Source of the DNA: Rhodopirellula baltica SH 1
Lineage (GTDB): Bacteria; Planctomycetota; Planctomycetia; Pirellulales; Pirellulaceae
Reading direction: 5' to 3'
Assembly (NCBI RefSeq): GCF_000196115.1
Contig: NC_005027.1
Coordinates: 3,038,001-3,102,000, forward strand
Length of the DNA stretch: 64,000 nt
Shown here: piece by piece, positions 28,813-38,203 of the stretch
Layout of the letters: each line of letters starts with the position of its first letter
Numbering within the stretch: the first letter of the stretch is position 1
Translations under genes and position numbers: made by a program
Notes under the pieces: generated by a model
Told to the model about the DNA's origin: nothing
What the model saw: only the letters and a program-made list of their open reading frames with translations
Databases searched by the model: none

Positions 28813-31800
28813 ATGTTTCACCGTTCTCAAGAAAGCATTCCCGTGAGAAGGAACTCCGTGGTGGCAACTGACTCCTCGAATACACCAACACACACCGACT
28901 CCAACTCCGCAACCGCGTTCGCGGCTCCATCCCGATCGGAGTCTCCTACTCGTTCCGGTGCAGAAGGGTCCGCGACCAGTTGGTTGAACCAGCCACGTTA
29001 TGCGACCGCGGCCGAGCCTCAAACCGCCGCAACGAATTCGCCTGCTTCTGCGGGCAGCAAGTCGCTCGGCGACCACGGAACGATGTGGAACCAAGAAGGC
29101 GCCATCGAATTTCGTGTTCGATGCGAAAACCACCCGACACGTCGGCTGCGTCTCGCCGGTGCTCGCTACACCTTGGGCAACGGCGTCGGATGCTCGATCC
29201 GCCTGGACGACCCAACGCTGCGTCCACTTCACGCGGTTCTGATTCGTGACGCACATCGCATCCTCATTCGTGCGTACTCAATCCCGTTGTTGATCAACAA
29301 CGTTCGTGTCACGGAAGGAACGCTGCAACAAGGCGACATCCTTCGGTTGGGCAATTACGAATTCGAATTGATCCAAGCCAAGTTTGCCGAAGCAAAGCAG
29401 CCCAAGCCCACCGCGCACCGTTTCGCTGAATCCGTCCCGCGTCTTGCCTCTGGCAACCCGCAATCGATCTTTGATTCTGACGTCGAATTCCAAAAGGAAG
29501 CATCGCGTTGGCATAAGCTGAAAGAAGAAGCCGAGAAACACGATCGCTGGGTCCGCGAACGGCAAGATGAACTGAAACAACAAGCCGATCAAATCGAGGC
29601 TCAGTTCAAAGCACTCCGCGAACGTGAGGACGAGATTCGTTCTCAAGAAACCGCTGCGGTTGAACTGCACGCTGAATTCCAAGTTCGCCATCGTGACCTC
29701 ACCGAACGCCAAAACCAACTGGCGGATCAACAAAACGAGCTCGAAAAGCAACGCGAAGACTGGAAAACTCAACAGGAACGCTTGCAGGGCCGTGACGTCC
29801 ACTATCGAAGTCAAATCGAAGAGCTGCTCCTCGAAAAAGAAAACATTTCCGAGCGAGAACGAGAAAGCGAGCGACGACTGAACGAAACTCGCCAGCAGCT
29901 CAAGCAATCGCAAAGTCAAGCCGACGCAGCTGCTGAAGCGGTCACGCAGATGCGTGCCAAGTTCGCTTCGCTCAACGAACAATTGCTGGCACTCGGTGAA
30001 CAACAAGAATCGCTGCAGTCGATGGGGCTGGAACGAGTTGAAGAGCATGCTCGTCAATGCAAAGAACTGTCTGCCGCTCGCGACGAAGCCATTGCGCAGC
30101 GAGAAACGGCTAATCGCGAACGCGATGACATCTTGGATCAAAAAGCCAGCAGCGACGCCAAGCTTTATGAGACCCAAGAAAAGTACGACGCATCGCTCAA
30201 GACCGAAGAATCACTTCGGGAAGAGATCGAGAGCCTGCAGATCGAAATCTCCGATGCTCGCAAAGAAGCAGAAGCACTGCGTCGCGACTGCCAACACGCA
30301 CGCACAACGATCGGTGAATTAGAAGAACGAGTTCGCGAATCGGAAAATCGACACGACACGGACCGAACGTCGTGGAGCGACGAAATGGACGCCCTCCGCA
30401 ACGGCGTCGACGAGTTGACCCTCAGCCTCGCACAGGCCGAACAACAACTGGCTCAACTCCGTGAAGACAACGAAAAACTTCGCGAAACATTGTCCGTCAC
30501 CGAAGAACAACGCGACGAGTTCAAGGCCAAATACAAAACGTCAGAAAAACAACGCATTCGGGCTGAACGCGAAGTTTCCGAAACCCGTCAGTTGTTCGAC
30601 CGGTCCAATCGTGACCATGACGACACGCTCGATCAAATCGAACGACTCGAGGAAGAAACTCGGCAGCTGATCAGCGGTAAGAGCGACGCCGAATCAAAAC
30701 CCTCGGATTCTGAAATCCGCTTGGGCATTCTCTCCGCTACCGAAGCTGGAAGCTCAGATGAGGAGTTCGTTGAAGAAGAATCGGCAACGCAGAACTCCGC
30801 TCCAGCATCGATCGCCGAACTGGACACGCCTGAATCCATCGTCGATGGACCAGGTCTGCACGTCGCAAGCGAACCCGGCTCTGAGTCTTTGGAAGCAACG
30901 TCGACTGACCAACATTCTTCGGAAGAATTGATTGGCGAAGCGATGAGCTTGGTCCACGATTCCGAAACTGATCGCCTGCTTCAAGAAGCGGAAGAAAAAG
31001 CGGCCAGTTGGAGCACGCCAATTGCGGAAGAGACCGTCGAACAAGACGACGACGAAGATGCGTGGCCGACGTACGAAAGTGCCGAAGCGGCGAAGAGCGA
31101 AAGCGATACCGAAAAGCACACCGCTGAACCAAATTCGCTGGGTGCAGACGTTTCGTTGAGCCCAGACGCGCTCAGTCAAGAACTTTCGGAAACCGACACG
31201 AACGATTCACTTACGCCAGCTTGGCCAGAAGAATCCGAGTCGTTGCTGCTTCCTGAAGAACGCCTTGGAGACGCCCCTTCCGACGAAACGATTAACGAGC
31301 CAAACGATCTCGGCATCGATCAAAACGTTCAGTCTTTGGATGAAGTCGTCAACGACGATATCGCCGCTGAAATGCCCAACGAAGCTGGCAACGATGATGC
31401 ATGGTCCACTGTGGCCGAAGCCGACGAAGACGATTCTTTTGACGACCTAAACGCTCAACAATTTGCTGCCGAGTTCACCGCTGCTGCACAAGAAGAGGCC
31501 GAGCAAATTCGCGAAGCTCGCCTTTCGCAAGAATGGAACACCGAAGAACACTCGACCGAATCCTCCGTCGAAGACTTCGTCGACCAAGCTGCCACTCACG
31601 ATGAAGCGGCTTCGCTCGAAGAAGCCAACCCATGGGCAACCGCTGATCTGGATCAATCCTTCCCAGAAGAACAGCCATCGGGCAATGAACAGCATTCTTT
31701 CGATGCACCGGACTCCGACGGACCGGACTCTGAGTCACCGCTCAGCCTCGCCGACCAACTGATTCGCGACCTCAGCAACGAGAATTCCCCAGAGGCTGAC

Positions 31801-32673
31801 GACCACTCGATCGTACACGATGAGATGTCGACCGAAACCGGCACCCAAATGTGGGACGGCGAAACGGACTACTCCGCCCAAATGGAAGCGGAAGTTGGAC
31901 AACGTGATAGTGAGTCGGAAACTTACCTCGACACCAGCGACATTTCTCACACCCAACCTCACTCTTGGGATCAACAGGAATCGGAACAATCATTCGAAGT
32001 CGCGGATGAATTCGAATCGACTCTCGCAGACATCCAAGATGAACCCGCGGAAGCTGAACTGCTAAGCACCGAACCGGTTGCTGCGGAAACCGTCGTTGTC
32101 GCCGAATCAGAAGAGCCTGACGACGACTCGATCGAAGCCTACATGAATCGTTTGTTGCAACGCGTTCAACAACAATCCGGTGACGAAACCGCACCCGCGG
32201 CTCCGAAGCCAAAACCGGCACCACCTAAACCGGCCGAAACCCCGGTACAAGCCGAAAGCGTTGAACATGACATCGAACCAGAAGTCATCGAACCCGTTGA
32301 TCCCAACGCGCCTTTGATTCCACGTTCGCAAGCTCCCGAACGCAACAGCAACCTGTCCGCGATGCGAGAACTTGCCAACGAATCTGCTCGAAGTGCCGTT
32401 GAACGAAGTGCCAAGTCGCAATCGCACAGCTCACGTGTTCAGGCGATGGTGAAATTCATGCAAGCCGTCGTGGCGGTCATTTGCGGAATCGCAGCGGTTG
32501 CTTTTGTTGCTCATGGCATGCTGAAGATCGTCGCCGCGGTTGCCGCTTTGCTAATCGCTGTGATCTGCGTGAAAGAGGGCATGACACTTTTGTCCTCCAC
32601 ACGCAGTCGCTCGCCTAAACAAGCCGCTGCCGAACTCAAAGACGAAGTTCAGGTCGCCGAAGTGGTGGAGTGA
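28813..32673 (+). CDS. Giant FHA-domain coiled-coil membrane protein
   Basis: 1286 residues. An N-terminal Ser/Thr/Ala-rich stretch (1-90) is followed by an FHA-like phosphopeptide-binding domain (about 95-195: RRLRLAGARYTLGNGVGCSIRLDD, then NNVRVTEGTLQQGDILRLGNYEFELIQ). Long heptad-rich coiled coils occupy about 225-640. A strongly acidic, Glu/Asp/Ser-rich segment fills about 640-1110, then a Pro-rich linker. Two tandem hydrophobic segments near 1210-1255 precede a short polar tail. The protein is probably tail-anchored in the membrane with the FHA and coiled coil in the cytoplasm, as in scaffold or signalling proteins read out by Ser/Thr kinases. Function unknown. The start could lie a few codons downstream. 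Confidence 0.85.
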   Translation: MFHRSQESIPVRRNSVVATDSSNTPTHTDSNSATAFAAPSRSESPTRSGAEGSATSWLNQPRYATAAEPQTAATNSPASAGSKSLGDHGTMWNQEGAIEFRVRCENHPTRRLRLAGARYTLGNGVGCSIRLDDPTLRPLHAVLIRDAHRILIRAYSIPLLINNVRVTEGTLQQGDILRLGNYEFELIQAKFAEAKQPKPTAHRFAESVPRLASGNPQSIFDSDVEFQKEASRWHKLKEEAEKHDRWVRERQDELKQQADQIEAQFKALREREDEIRSQETAAVELHAEFQVRHRDLTERQNQLADQQNELEKQREDWKTQQERLQGRDVHYRSQIEELLLEKENISERERESERRLNETRQQLKQSQSQADAAAEAVTQMRAKFASLNEQLLALGEQQESLQSMGLERVEEHARQCKELSAARDEAIAQRETANRERDDILDQKASSDAKLYETQEKYDASLKTEESLREEIESLQIEISDARKEAEALRRDCQHARTTIGELEERVRESENRHDTDRTSWSDEMDALRNGVDELTLSLAQAEQQLAQLREDNEKLRETLSVTEEQRDEFKAKYKTSEKQRIRAEREVSETRQLFDRSNRDHDDTLDQIERLEEETRQLISGKSDAESKPSDSEIRLGILSATEAGSSDEEFVEEESATQNSAPASIAELDTPESIVDGPGLHVASEPGSESLEATSTDQHSSEELIGEAMSLVHDSETDRLLQEAEEKAASWSTPIAEETVEQDDDEDAWPTYESAEAAKSESDTEKHTAEPNSLGADVSLSPDALSQELSETDTNDSLTPAWPEESESLLLPEERLGDAPSDETINEPNDLGIDQNVQSLDEVVNDDIAAEMPNEAGNDDAWSTVAEADEDDSFDDLNAQQFAAEFTAAAQEEAEQIREARLSQEWNTEEHSTESSVEDFVDQAATHDEAASLEEANPWATADLDQSFPEEQPSGNEQHSFDAPDSDGPDSESPLSLADQLIRDLSNENSPEADDHSIVHDEMSTETGTQMWDGETDYSAQMEAEVGQRDSESETYLDTSDISHTQPHSWDQQESEQSFEVADEFESTLADIQDEPAEAELLSTEPVAAETVVVAESEEPDDDSIEAYMNRLLQRVQQQSGDETAPAAPKPKPAPPKPAETPVQAESVEHDIEPEVIEPVDPNAPLIPRSQAPERNSNLSAMRELANESARSAVERSAKSQSHSSRVQAMVKFMQAVVAVICGIAAVAFVAHGMLKIVAAVAALLIAVICVKEGMTLLSSTRSRSPKQAAAELKDEVQVAEVVE

Positions 32674-32708
32674 TTCAAGAGCGTGGCGAACCAGGCCACG
32701 TCGTTCAC

Positions 32709-33869
32709 TCATGAGTCAGAGGACGGATACACGGCCACACGCACTGGCCGTTGCTGCATCGCAAACTCAAACGCTTGTTCAACTTCGCGGAGCGGGAATC
32801 CTTTGCCAACCAGCTTTTCGAAAGGAAATCGCTGGTGGTTGCGTTTCAAAAATCGCAACCCATCATCCAGATCGCGTGGCAAGTAGTTGTGCAGCCCGCG
32901 AATCGTCAGCATCCGGCGAACGGCTTGCTCCGGAAAAAGCGCGACTGGGTCCGACGGAAACACGGATCCCACTAACACCACGCATCCACCCATGCGAACC
33001 GATTCCAAACAGGCGTTCACAGCAGTCGTCATTCCCGCAAAATCGATTGCGATGTCCACGCCGCGACCGTTGGTTATTTCTTGAAGCATCGCCTGTCGTT
33101 GATCCAGGGTTTCATCAACGATCAAGTCAGTTGCACCAAACGATTCAGCCAGCTCGGCTCGATCCGCGTTTGGGTCAGCGACCACGATTCGTGATGCCCC
33201 CGCTTCGTTCAATTGAGCCGCGGCTGTTAAACCAAGCATGCCAGCCCCGACGACGAGAACCGTTGCATTCTTGATCTGGTGAGTTTGATTCACCAATCGA
33301 AGTGCAGCCGAAACAGTCGCCGTCGCACAGTTGACCGGTGCAACCACTTCGTTGGTCAACTCATCTGGCACAGGAAAGATCGGTGTCCCCGCGACGAGCA
33401 CGCAGTGTTCACTCAGTCCGCCGGTCGGATGCCCATGGCTGGCTTCGTGGCCGTATTTGAACAGTGAATCACACTTCTGATTCAAATCGTTGTTGCAATA
33501 GAAACAATGCTCGCAACCGACCGACATCGCCCACGTGATACGCTGACCGACTCGCAGCGGTACACCGTGGTAGTCGGCCGGCGTGAATTCCCCACGCCAA
33601 CCCAAGACTTCCCCGACGATCTCGTGCCCAAGCACTCCACGGTCGTGTCCTTCCCTTCGTCCTGCGACTGTGTGCAGATCACTTCCGCACAACGTGCAGC
33701 ACAGAACTCGAACGAGCACTTGGCCTTCGCTTAGCGGATCAAGTTTGCTTTGGCATGCAATGAAACGTCGTTCACTGGAATCAAACTCCATCGCGACGTT
33801 CACGATGTCAGCGAACGATTCTGGTTTTCGATCGTTTGGAATCACTGACGTCCCAGCCGAAATAGACAT
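32709..33869 (-). CDS. Zinc-dependent alcohol dehydrogenase, phosphonate-catabolism-associated type
   Basis: 386 residues. Medium-chain dehydrogenase with the catalytic zinc region CTLCGSDLHTVAGR...VLGHEIVGEV, the structural zinc cluster CEHCFYCNNDLNQKC, and the NAD-binding turn VLVVGAGMLGLTAAAQL. It matches the subgroup named in TIGR03366 (phosphonate catabolism associated alcohol dehydrogenase); the model number is from memory. Its start overlaps the end of the upstream regulator gene by 28 bases, so the two form an operon divergent from the transporter, flavoprotein and hydrolase genes. The exact substrate is unproven; an aminoalkyl- or hydroxyalkyl-phosphonate is suggested by context. Confidence 0.82.
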   Translation of the reverse strand: MSISAGTSVIPNDRKPESFADIVNVAMEFDSSERRFIACQSKLDPLSEGQVLVRVLCCTLCGSDLHTVAGRREGHDRGVLGHEIVGEVLGWRGEFTPADYHGVPLRVGQRITWAMSVGCEHCFYCNNDLNQKCDSLFKYGHEASHGHPTGGLSEHCVLVAGTPIFPVPDELTNEVVAPVNCATATVSAALRLVNQTHQIKNATVLVVGAGMLGLTAAAQLNEAGASRIVVADPNADRAELAESFGATDLIVDETLDQRQAMLQEITNGRGVDIAIDFAGMTTAVNACLESVRMGGCVVLVGSVFPSDPVALFPEQAVRRMLTIRGLHNYLPRDLDDGLRFLKRNHQRFPFEKLVGKGFPLREVEQAFEFAMQQRPVRVAVYPSSDS

Positions 33870-34396
33870 ATCACTTCCGCATCATTTGCAAATGGATTGG
33901 CTAAGCAGTGTTCCACTTCACTATCGAAGTACAGACTGTCGCCTTTTGACAACGTGAATTCTTGCTCGCCGTAAAAGAACCGCACTCGCCCTTTTAGCAC
34001 GGTCAGAAATTCTTCGCCCTCGTGCGTTCGCGGTTCACGCTCTTCGCCGCTGGGAATTTTCAATAGGAATGGATCCATCGTCCGATGAGTTCGCTCGCTG
34101 GCGAGTGAGTAGTACTCAATCGAAGAATCTGGGTCGCGTTGAATCTTCTTCCGTTCGTCATGCCGAACACAAACAATCTGCGGCCGATCATCCAATCCTT
34201 CCAGCAAACTCGATGTCGAGACACCTAAGCTACTCGCCAGATCAGCAAGAGCAGGAAGCGACGGTGTGATGCGAAAGTTCTCCACGCGTGATAGCCAGCT
34301 TTTCGTTTGGCCGCTCTTTTGCGCCACCTCGTCCAACGTCATTCCGCGATCCAATCGCAACTGTCGCAGACGCTGTGCTAACTCGACCAAATTCAT
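33842..34396 (-). CDS. XRE-family regulator with C-terminal cupin domain
   Basis: 184 residues from ATG 34396; the frame runs on to 34792 but that extension overlaps the divergent transporter gene. An N-terminal helix-turn-helix occupies about 1-60 (LAQRLRQLRLDRGMTLDEVAQKSGQTKSWLSRVE). The C-terminal cupin (about 100-184: THEGEEFLTVLKGRVRFFYGEQEFTLSKGDSLYFDSEVEH) is the usual ligand-sensing part of HTH-cupin regulators. It probably senses a pathway metabolite and controls the divergent promoters between 34397 and 34558. Confidence 0.88.
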   Translation of the reverse strand: MNLVELAQRLRQLRLDRGMTLDEVAQKSGQTKSWLSRVENFRITPSLPALADLASSLGVSTSSLLEGLDDRPQIVCVRHDERKKIQRDPDSSIEYYSLASERTHRTMDPFLLKIPSGEEREPRTHEGEEFLTVLKGRVRFFYGEQEFTLSKGDSLYFDSEVEHCLANPFANDAEVICLFRLGRQ

Positions 34397-34558
34397 TGCC
34401 TGACCTCGCGCCGCGGCATTATGAGGATCAGATGAAGAATCCTCCGTTCGTGTTGACTGAAAAGAAACATTGTTGCACCATCGCCAATTCGCGTCCAGGC
34501 TTCGCTCGGCAACGTTGAATTTTTCCTCCATCACAAACATCACTCCACGCGTGACCTC
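34397..34558. promoter_or_regulatory. Divergent promoter region of the phosphonate-type cluster
   Basis: 162 bases between the XRE-cupin start (34396, minus) and the transporter start (34559, plus). By position it must carry the promoters of both arms and probably the regulator's operator. I did not find a clear long palindrome, so no operator is defined. Confidence 0.45.
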
Positions 34559-35902
34559 ATGGCAATGACCACGGATGCTTCCCTGGATGGGAACGCAACG
34601 ATCACGCGGGGCAGTGTCGTCACACGATGGTTGACGGGCACCAATCCAACTGCATTTTCGATCTACTGCATTGTCGCTGCCTTCGGCACGTACTTTTGCA
34701 TGTATGCGTTTCGAAAGCCATTCACCGCAGCCACCTATGATGGGATGGTCGCTTTTGGGGTTGGCTACAAAACGATTCTCATCACCTCGCAAGTCGCCGG
34801 TTACACACTCTCAAAATTCGTCGGCATCAAGGTCGTCTCCGAGATGCCTGCTCGCTATCGAGCGATCTCGATTGTGGCTTTGATCACCATCGCTGAAATC
34901 TCGTTGCTGCTGTTTGCGGTCACTCCAGTTCCATGGAATTTCGTTTGGTTGTTCGTCAACGGATTGCCACTCGGGATGGTCTTCGGATTGGTGCTTGGAT
35001 TCTTAGAGGGTCGTGCCGTCACCGAAACTCTTTCTGCCGGTCTCTGTGCAAGCTTCATCCTGTCGTCTGGCTTTGTGAAGTCGGTCGGTCGAACTCTGAT
35101 CGAAGTCCACGACGTTGGAACGTTTTGGATGCCGGTGATCACGGGCCTCCTTTTCGTTATTCCGCTGTTGATGTTCGTCTGGATGCTCTCCCAAATTCCG
35201 GCACCTTCGGCGAACGATGAACGCTTGCGATCCAAACGCTCCCCAATGAACGGAGAACAACGTCGTGCGTTCTGGCGTCGTCATGCACTGGGCCTGACCG
35301 GCTTGCTCTCGATCTATGTTTTACTCACTCTGATCCGAAGCCTTCGAGACGATTTCGCAATCGAGATTTGGAGTGAACTTGGGGTCGAAAACGAACCGAC
35401 CGTGTTTGCACGCTCTGAATTCTGGGTCATGATCGGCGTGGTCATTGTCTCAGGTTTGACCAGTTTGATCCGAAACAACCGCATCGCATTCCTATCGTCC
35501 ATCGCGTTGTTGACCACCGGCTTCGCGATCGTTGTTGCCGCTGTCGCAGGCCAGACTTATGGCCGGCTTTCACCGATGACCTTCATGGTGCTGCTGGGCT
35601 TCGGGATGTACATCCCCTATGTTGCCTTTCACACCACCGTGTTTGAACGCATGATCGCGGCTCTTCGAGAAACCGGAACGATTGGCTACCTGATGTATCT
35701 AGCCGATGCCCTTGGCTACCTTGGGTATGTCGGCGTGATGCTTTATCGCAATTCGGTCACATCCGATCGCAACTTTCTGACGCTGATGAATCGAACTTCC
35801 GTGGTGGTCGCTGCGTTGGCCAGTCTTATCGCGATCCTTCTTTGCATCCACTACACGAACAAAATTCCTCGTCACGATTCGCCCGCTGGCGATCACGTTT
35901 AA
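34559..35902 (+). CDS. MFS-type transporter (DUF5690-like), candidate phosphonate importer
   Basis: 447 residues with about twelve hydrophobic segments. The early signature AFGTYFCMYAFRKPFTAATYDG resembles the GlpT/UhpT branch of the major facilitator superfamily and the DUF5690 family (family name from memory). Glycerol-3-phosphate and hexose-phosphate carriers belong to the same branch, so a phosphonate such as 2-aminoethylphosphonate is a reasonable but unproven cargo. It is the first gene of the plus-strand arm; the flavoprotein gene follows after 33 bases. ATG 34559 and ATG 34565 are both possible starts. Confidence 0.78.
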   Translation: MAMTTDASLDGNATITRGSVVTRWLTGTNPTAFSIYCIVAAFGTYFCMYAFRKPFTAATYDGMVAFGVGYKTILITSQVAGYTLSKFVGIKVVSEMPARYRAISIVALITIAEISLLLFAVTPVPWNFVWLFVNGLPLGMVFGLVLGFLEGRAVTETLSAGLCASFILSSGFVKSVGRTLIEVHDVGTFWMPVITGLLFVIPLLMFVWMLSQIPAPSANDERLRSKRSPMNGEQRRAFWRRHALGLTGLLSIYVLLTLIRSLRDDFAIEIWSELGVENEPTVFARSEFWVMIGVVIVSGLTSLIRNNRIAFLSSIALLTTGFAIVVAAVAGQTYGRLSPMTFMVLLGFGMYIPYVAFHTTVFERMIAALRETGTIGYLMYLADALGYLGYVGVMLYRNSVTSDRNFLTLMNRTSVVVAALASLIAILLCIHYTNKIPRHDSPAGDHV

Positions 35903-35935
35903 AGATCAACTTCCTTGCCCACTCCGAATTCATTC

Positions 35936-37117
35936 ATGACTTCCCACACCGCCGGCGTGCCTCACTCGGACCTGATCGTTGTCGGCGCGGGAGTCCTCGG
36001 TACCTTCTACGCCTACCACGCGTTGCGACGCGGGCTGAAGGTCACGCTGGTTGAAAGAAATTCGAAACCGATGGACGCAACCGTTCGCAACTTTGGTCAG
36101 GTTGTCCCATCGGGCCTTGATCGCGGCTGGCAAGTCCACGGTCGCGAGAGCCTTCGGATCTATCAAGAACTCCAAGCTCAAACCGAACTATCCGTTCGGC
36201 AACACGGAAGCGTGTACCTTGCCTCCGACGAAGAGGAATGCACGTTGATCGAGGAACTCCATCGGCTCAATCAAGAAGCGGAATACCCTTCGGAATTATT
36301 GACACCAGACCGATGCCGTATCAAGTTCCCCAATCTCCGTTCGGACTACTGCCGTGGCGGACTGTCTTTTCCGCAGGAGGTTTCGGTGAACCCTCGAAGG
36401 ATGATTCATCATCTGCATGACTTCCTTCGCACGCAGAGCAATTTCGAATCACGCTTTGAAACCCTGATCCAGCACATCGATCCGGTCCGATCCGATCTGA
36501 TTCATCTGCAGACTTCTAATGGCGAGACTCTTTCTGCGAACAAGGTCGTTGTCTGCTGCGGCACAGAGTTTCAGGCACTGTTTCCAGAAAATTTCCGCGC
36601 AAGCGAGATGAAGCTTTGCAAATTGCAGATGCTTCGGCTTTCACCGCAACCGCAATCGGTGCTTCCTGGCAATTTGTTGACCGGCCTTTCGATTCGCCGT
36701 TACGAAAGCTTCGCGGAATGCCCCTCTTGGAATGCAATCAAGGCCAACGAACCGAAAGACACGTTTGCTCATGCTTGGGGGCTACACATCTTGTTCAAAC
36801 AAGAATCCGATGGCGGAATCATCTTGGGTGATTCACATGAGTACACCTCCGCCGACCAGCCCGCGGAACTCAACTTTGACATTCGTTCCGACATCAACAA
36901 CGCTATCTTGATCGAAGCGAAGCGTATCATGGACCTTCCCTCCTGGGATGTCGAAGCTTCCTGGCATGGCGTTTACAGCCAAACCTCTCATCCGTCCGGT
37001 ATCCACCTTGAAACCATTTTCCCCAATGTGCATGTCACCACGGGAATCGGAGGAAAGGGAATGACCAGCAGTGCCGGCTTCACCCAGCATCACCTCACCG
37101 AGCTTTACAATGATTGA
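35936..37117 (+). CDS. FAD-dependent oxidoreductase, phosphonate-catabolism-associated type
   Basis: 393 residues from ATG 35936 (an in-frame TTG at 35915 is less likely). The dinucleotide-binding motif DLIVVGAGVLGTFYAYHALRRGLKVTLVER is at the N-terminus, and VTTGIGGKGMTSSAGF near the C-terminus closes the FAD site, as in DAO-family amine oxidases. It matches the group named in TIGR03364 (model number from memory). Related flavoenzymes found in phosphonate gene clusters oxidise amino or N-alkylamino groups; here that is inference. The stop codon overlaps the start of the hydrolase gene by 8 bases, pointing to translational coupling. Confidence 0.85.
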   Translation: MTSHTAGVPHSDLIVVGAGVLGTFYAYHALRRGLKVTLVERNSKPMDATVRNFGQVVPSGLDRGWQVHGRESLRIYQELQAQTELSVRQHGSVYLASDEEECTLIEELHRLNQEAEYPSELLTPDRCRIKFPNLRSDYCRGGLSFPQEVSVNPRRMIHHLHDFLRTQSNFESRFETLIQHIDPVRSDLIHLQTSNGETLSANKVVVCCGTEFQALFPENFRASEMKLCKLQMLRLSPQPQSVLPGNLLTGLSIRRYESFAECPSWNAIKANEPKDTFAHAWGLHILFKQESDGGIILGDSHEYTSADQPAELNFDIRSDINNAILIEAKRIMDLPSWDVEASWHGVYSQTSHPSGIHLETIFPNVHVTTGIGGKGMTSSAGFTQHHLTELYND

Positions 37118-37802
37118 ACTCGTCGTCTTTGACATGGCAGGAACAACCGTCGACGAAGACAACGTCGTCTACAAAACCGTTCGACAAGCGATCAATGCCG
37201 CGGGATACAGCTTCACCCAAGAGCAGGTGCAATCCGCTGGGGCTGGGAAAGAAAAGTCTCAGGCCATTCGTGACGTTCTTGCATTGGACGGCACCGAGCA
37301 TCCCGAAGATGAAGTCCAGGCAATCTTCGCCGATTTTCGCTTTCGACTCGCCGAAGCCTACGACTCGCTCGAAGTCGTCGAGCAATCAGGTGCGTCCGAC
37401 ATTTTCCGCGAGCTTCATTCGCGAGGAATCAAAGTTGTCCTCAACACCGGCTACGATCGTCCAACCGCCGAAAAACTAGTCCACAAAATTGGATGGACCA
37501 TCGGCGAAGAGGTCGATGCATTGGTAACCGCTAGTGATGTCGAAGCGGGACGTCCCGCACCTGACATGATCTATCTAGCCATGGCGTTGACCCAAGTCAC
37601 CAACGCAGCGTCGGTCGCAAAGATCGGCGATTCACGAATCGACATCGAAGAGGGTCAAAACGCGAAATGCGGGATGGCTCTTGGAATCACGACTGGCGCT
37701 CAAACAGAATCCGAACTGCTGCAATCCAATCCGACCGCGGTCATTCATCACCTTAGTGATTTAATTCAGCTGGTGGACCAAACCAGCAACGCGACGGTTT
37801 AG
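37110..37802 (+). CDS. Phosphonatase-like HAD hydrolase
   Basis: 230 residues from ATG 37110, inside the end of the previous gene. HAD motif I is VVFDMAGTTVDEDN (nucleophile Asp with Ala-Gly-Thr, as in PhnX). Motif II is LNTGYD, and motifs III/IV are ASDVEAGRPAPD and KIGDSRIDIEEG. Phosphonoacetaldehyde hydrolases also use a cap-domain Lys as Schiff base; a Lys-containing stretch GAGKEKSQAI lies in the cap, but its equivalence is uncertain. The likely role is C-P bond cleavage of an aldehyde made by the flavoprotein. It corresponds to the phosphonatase-like group near TIGR03351 (from memory). Confidence 0.85.
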   Translation: MIELVVFDMAGTTVDEDNVVYKTVRQAINAAGYSFTQEQVQSAGAGKEKSQAIRDVLALDGTEHPEDEVQAIFADFRFRLAEAYDSLEVVEQSGASDIFRELHSRGIKVVLNTGYDRPTAEKLVHKIGWTIGEEVDALVTASDVEAGRPAPDMIYLAMALTQVTNAASVAKIGDSRIDIEEGQNAKCGMALGITTGAQTESELLQSNPTAVIHHLSDLIQLVDQTSNATV

Positions 37803-38199
37803 TGCATGGCGATGGTGAACTACAAATCGATTGATTCGCAAGGCAAACGTTCGACCATCAAATTTTAAACGAGCGAAAACAATGTTCGCGAGTTCAAGCG
37901 GGGCGTTTGGGGACGAACAATTCAATCAAAGCATTTGCTGCACAAAATCGTTTGATCAGGAGATCCCCAAAAGCGTCACTGCCTGAGCGTTCTTGTTCGC
38001 GTTCACGCCGACCAAACCGCTCTCAACATAGATTTTGTCGAGCACAACAGGGTCGACCTGCCGCCCTTTGCCCGCAACACCTTGTCTAGACCATTCATAT
38101 CCGTTCCGCCATGCGTTCAACCCCCGTGCATCGCGGCTTATAGCGAGCCGCACTGCGAAACTACGCTCCGCGATGGCAAAACGTCCCTCGACATCTTTC
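37803..38199. other. Intergenic stretch before the IS701-type element
   Basis: About 400 bases after the phosphonate cluster. No gene recognised. A 65-residue minus-strand frame (37956-38153) has no family resemblance that I can name. Confidence 0.4.
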
Positions 38200-38203
38200 C
38201 TAG
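38200..38203 (+). repeat. Left CTAG target-site duplication
   Basis: CTAG directly outside the left inverted repeat of the IS701-type element, repeated at 39741-39744. IS701-family elements characteristically duplicate a 4-bp YTAR site. Confidence 0.8.

Noticed and set aside
29278..30177. 299-codon minus-strand frame opposite the FHA/coiled-coil gene
   Set aside because: It is the complement of the Glu/Gln/Arg-rich coiled coil, which naturally yields Leu/Phe-rich frames that mimic membrane proteins.
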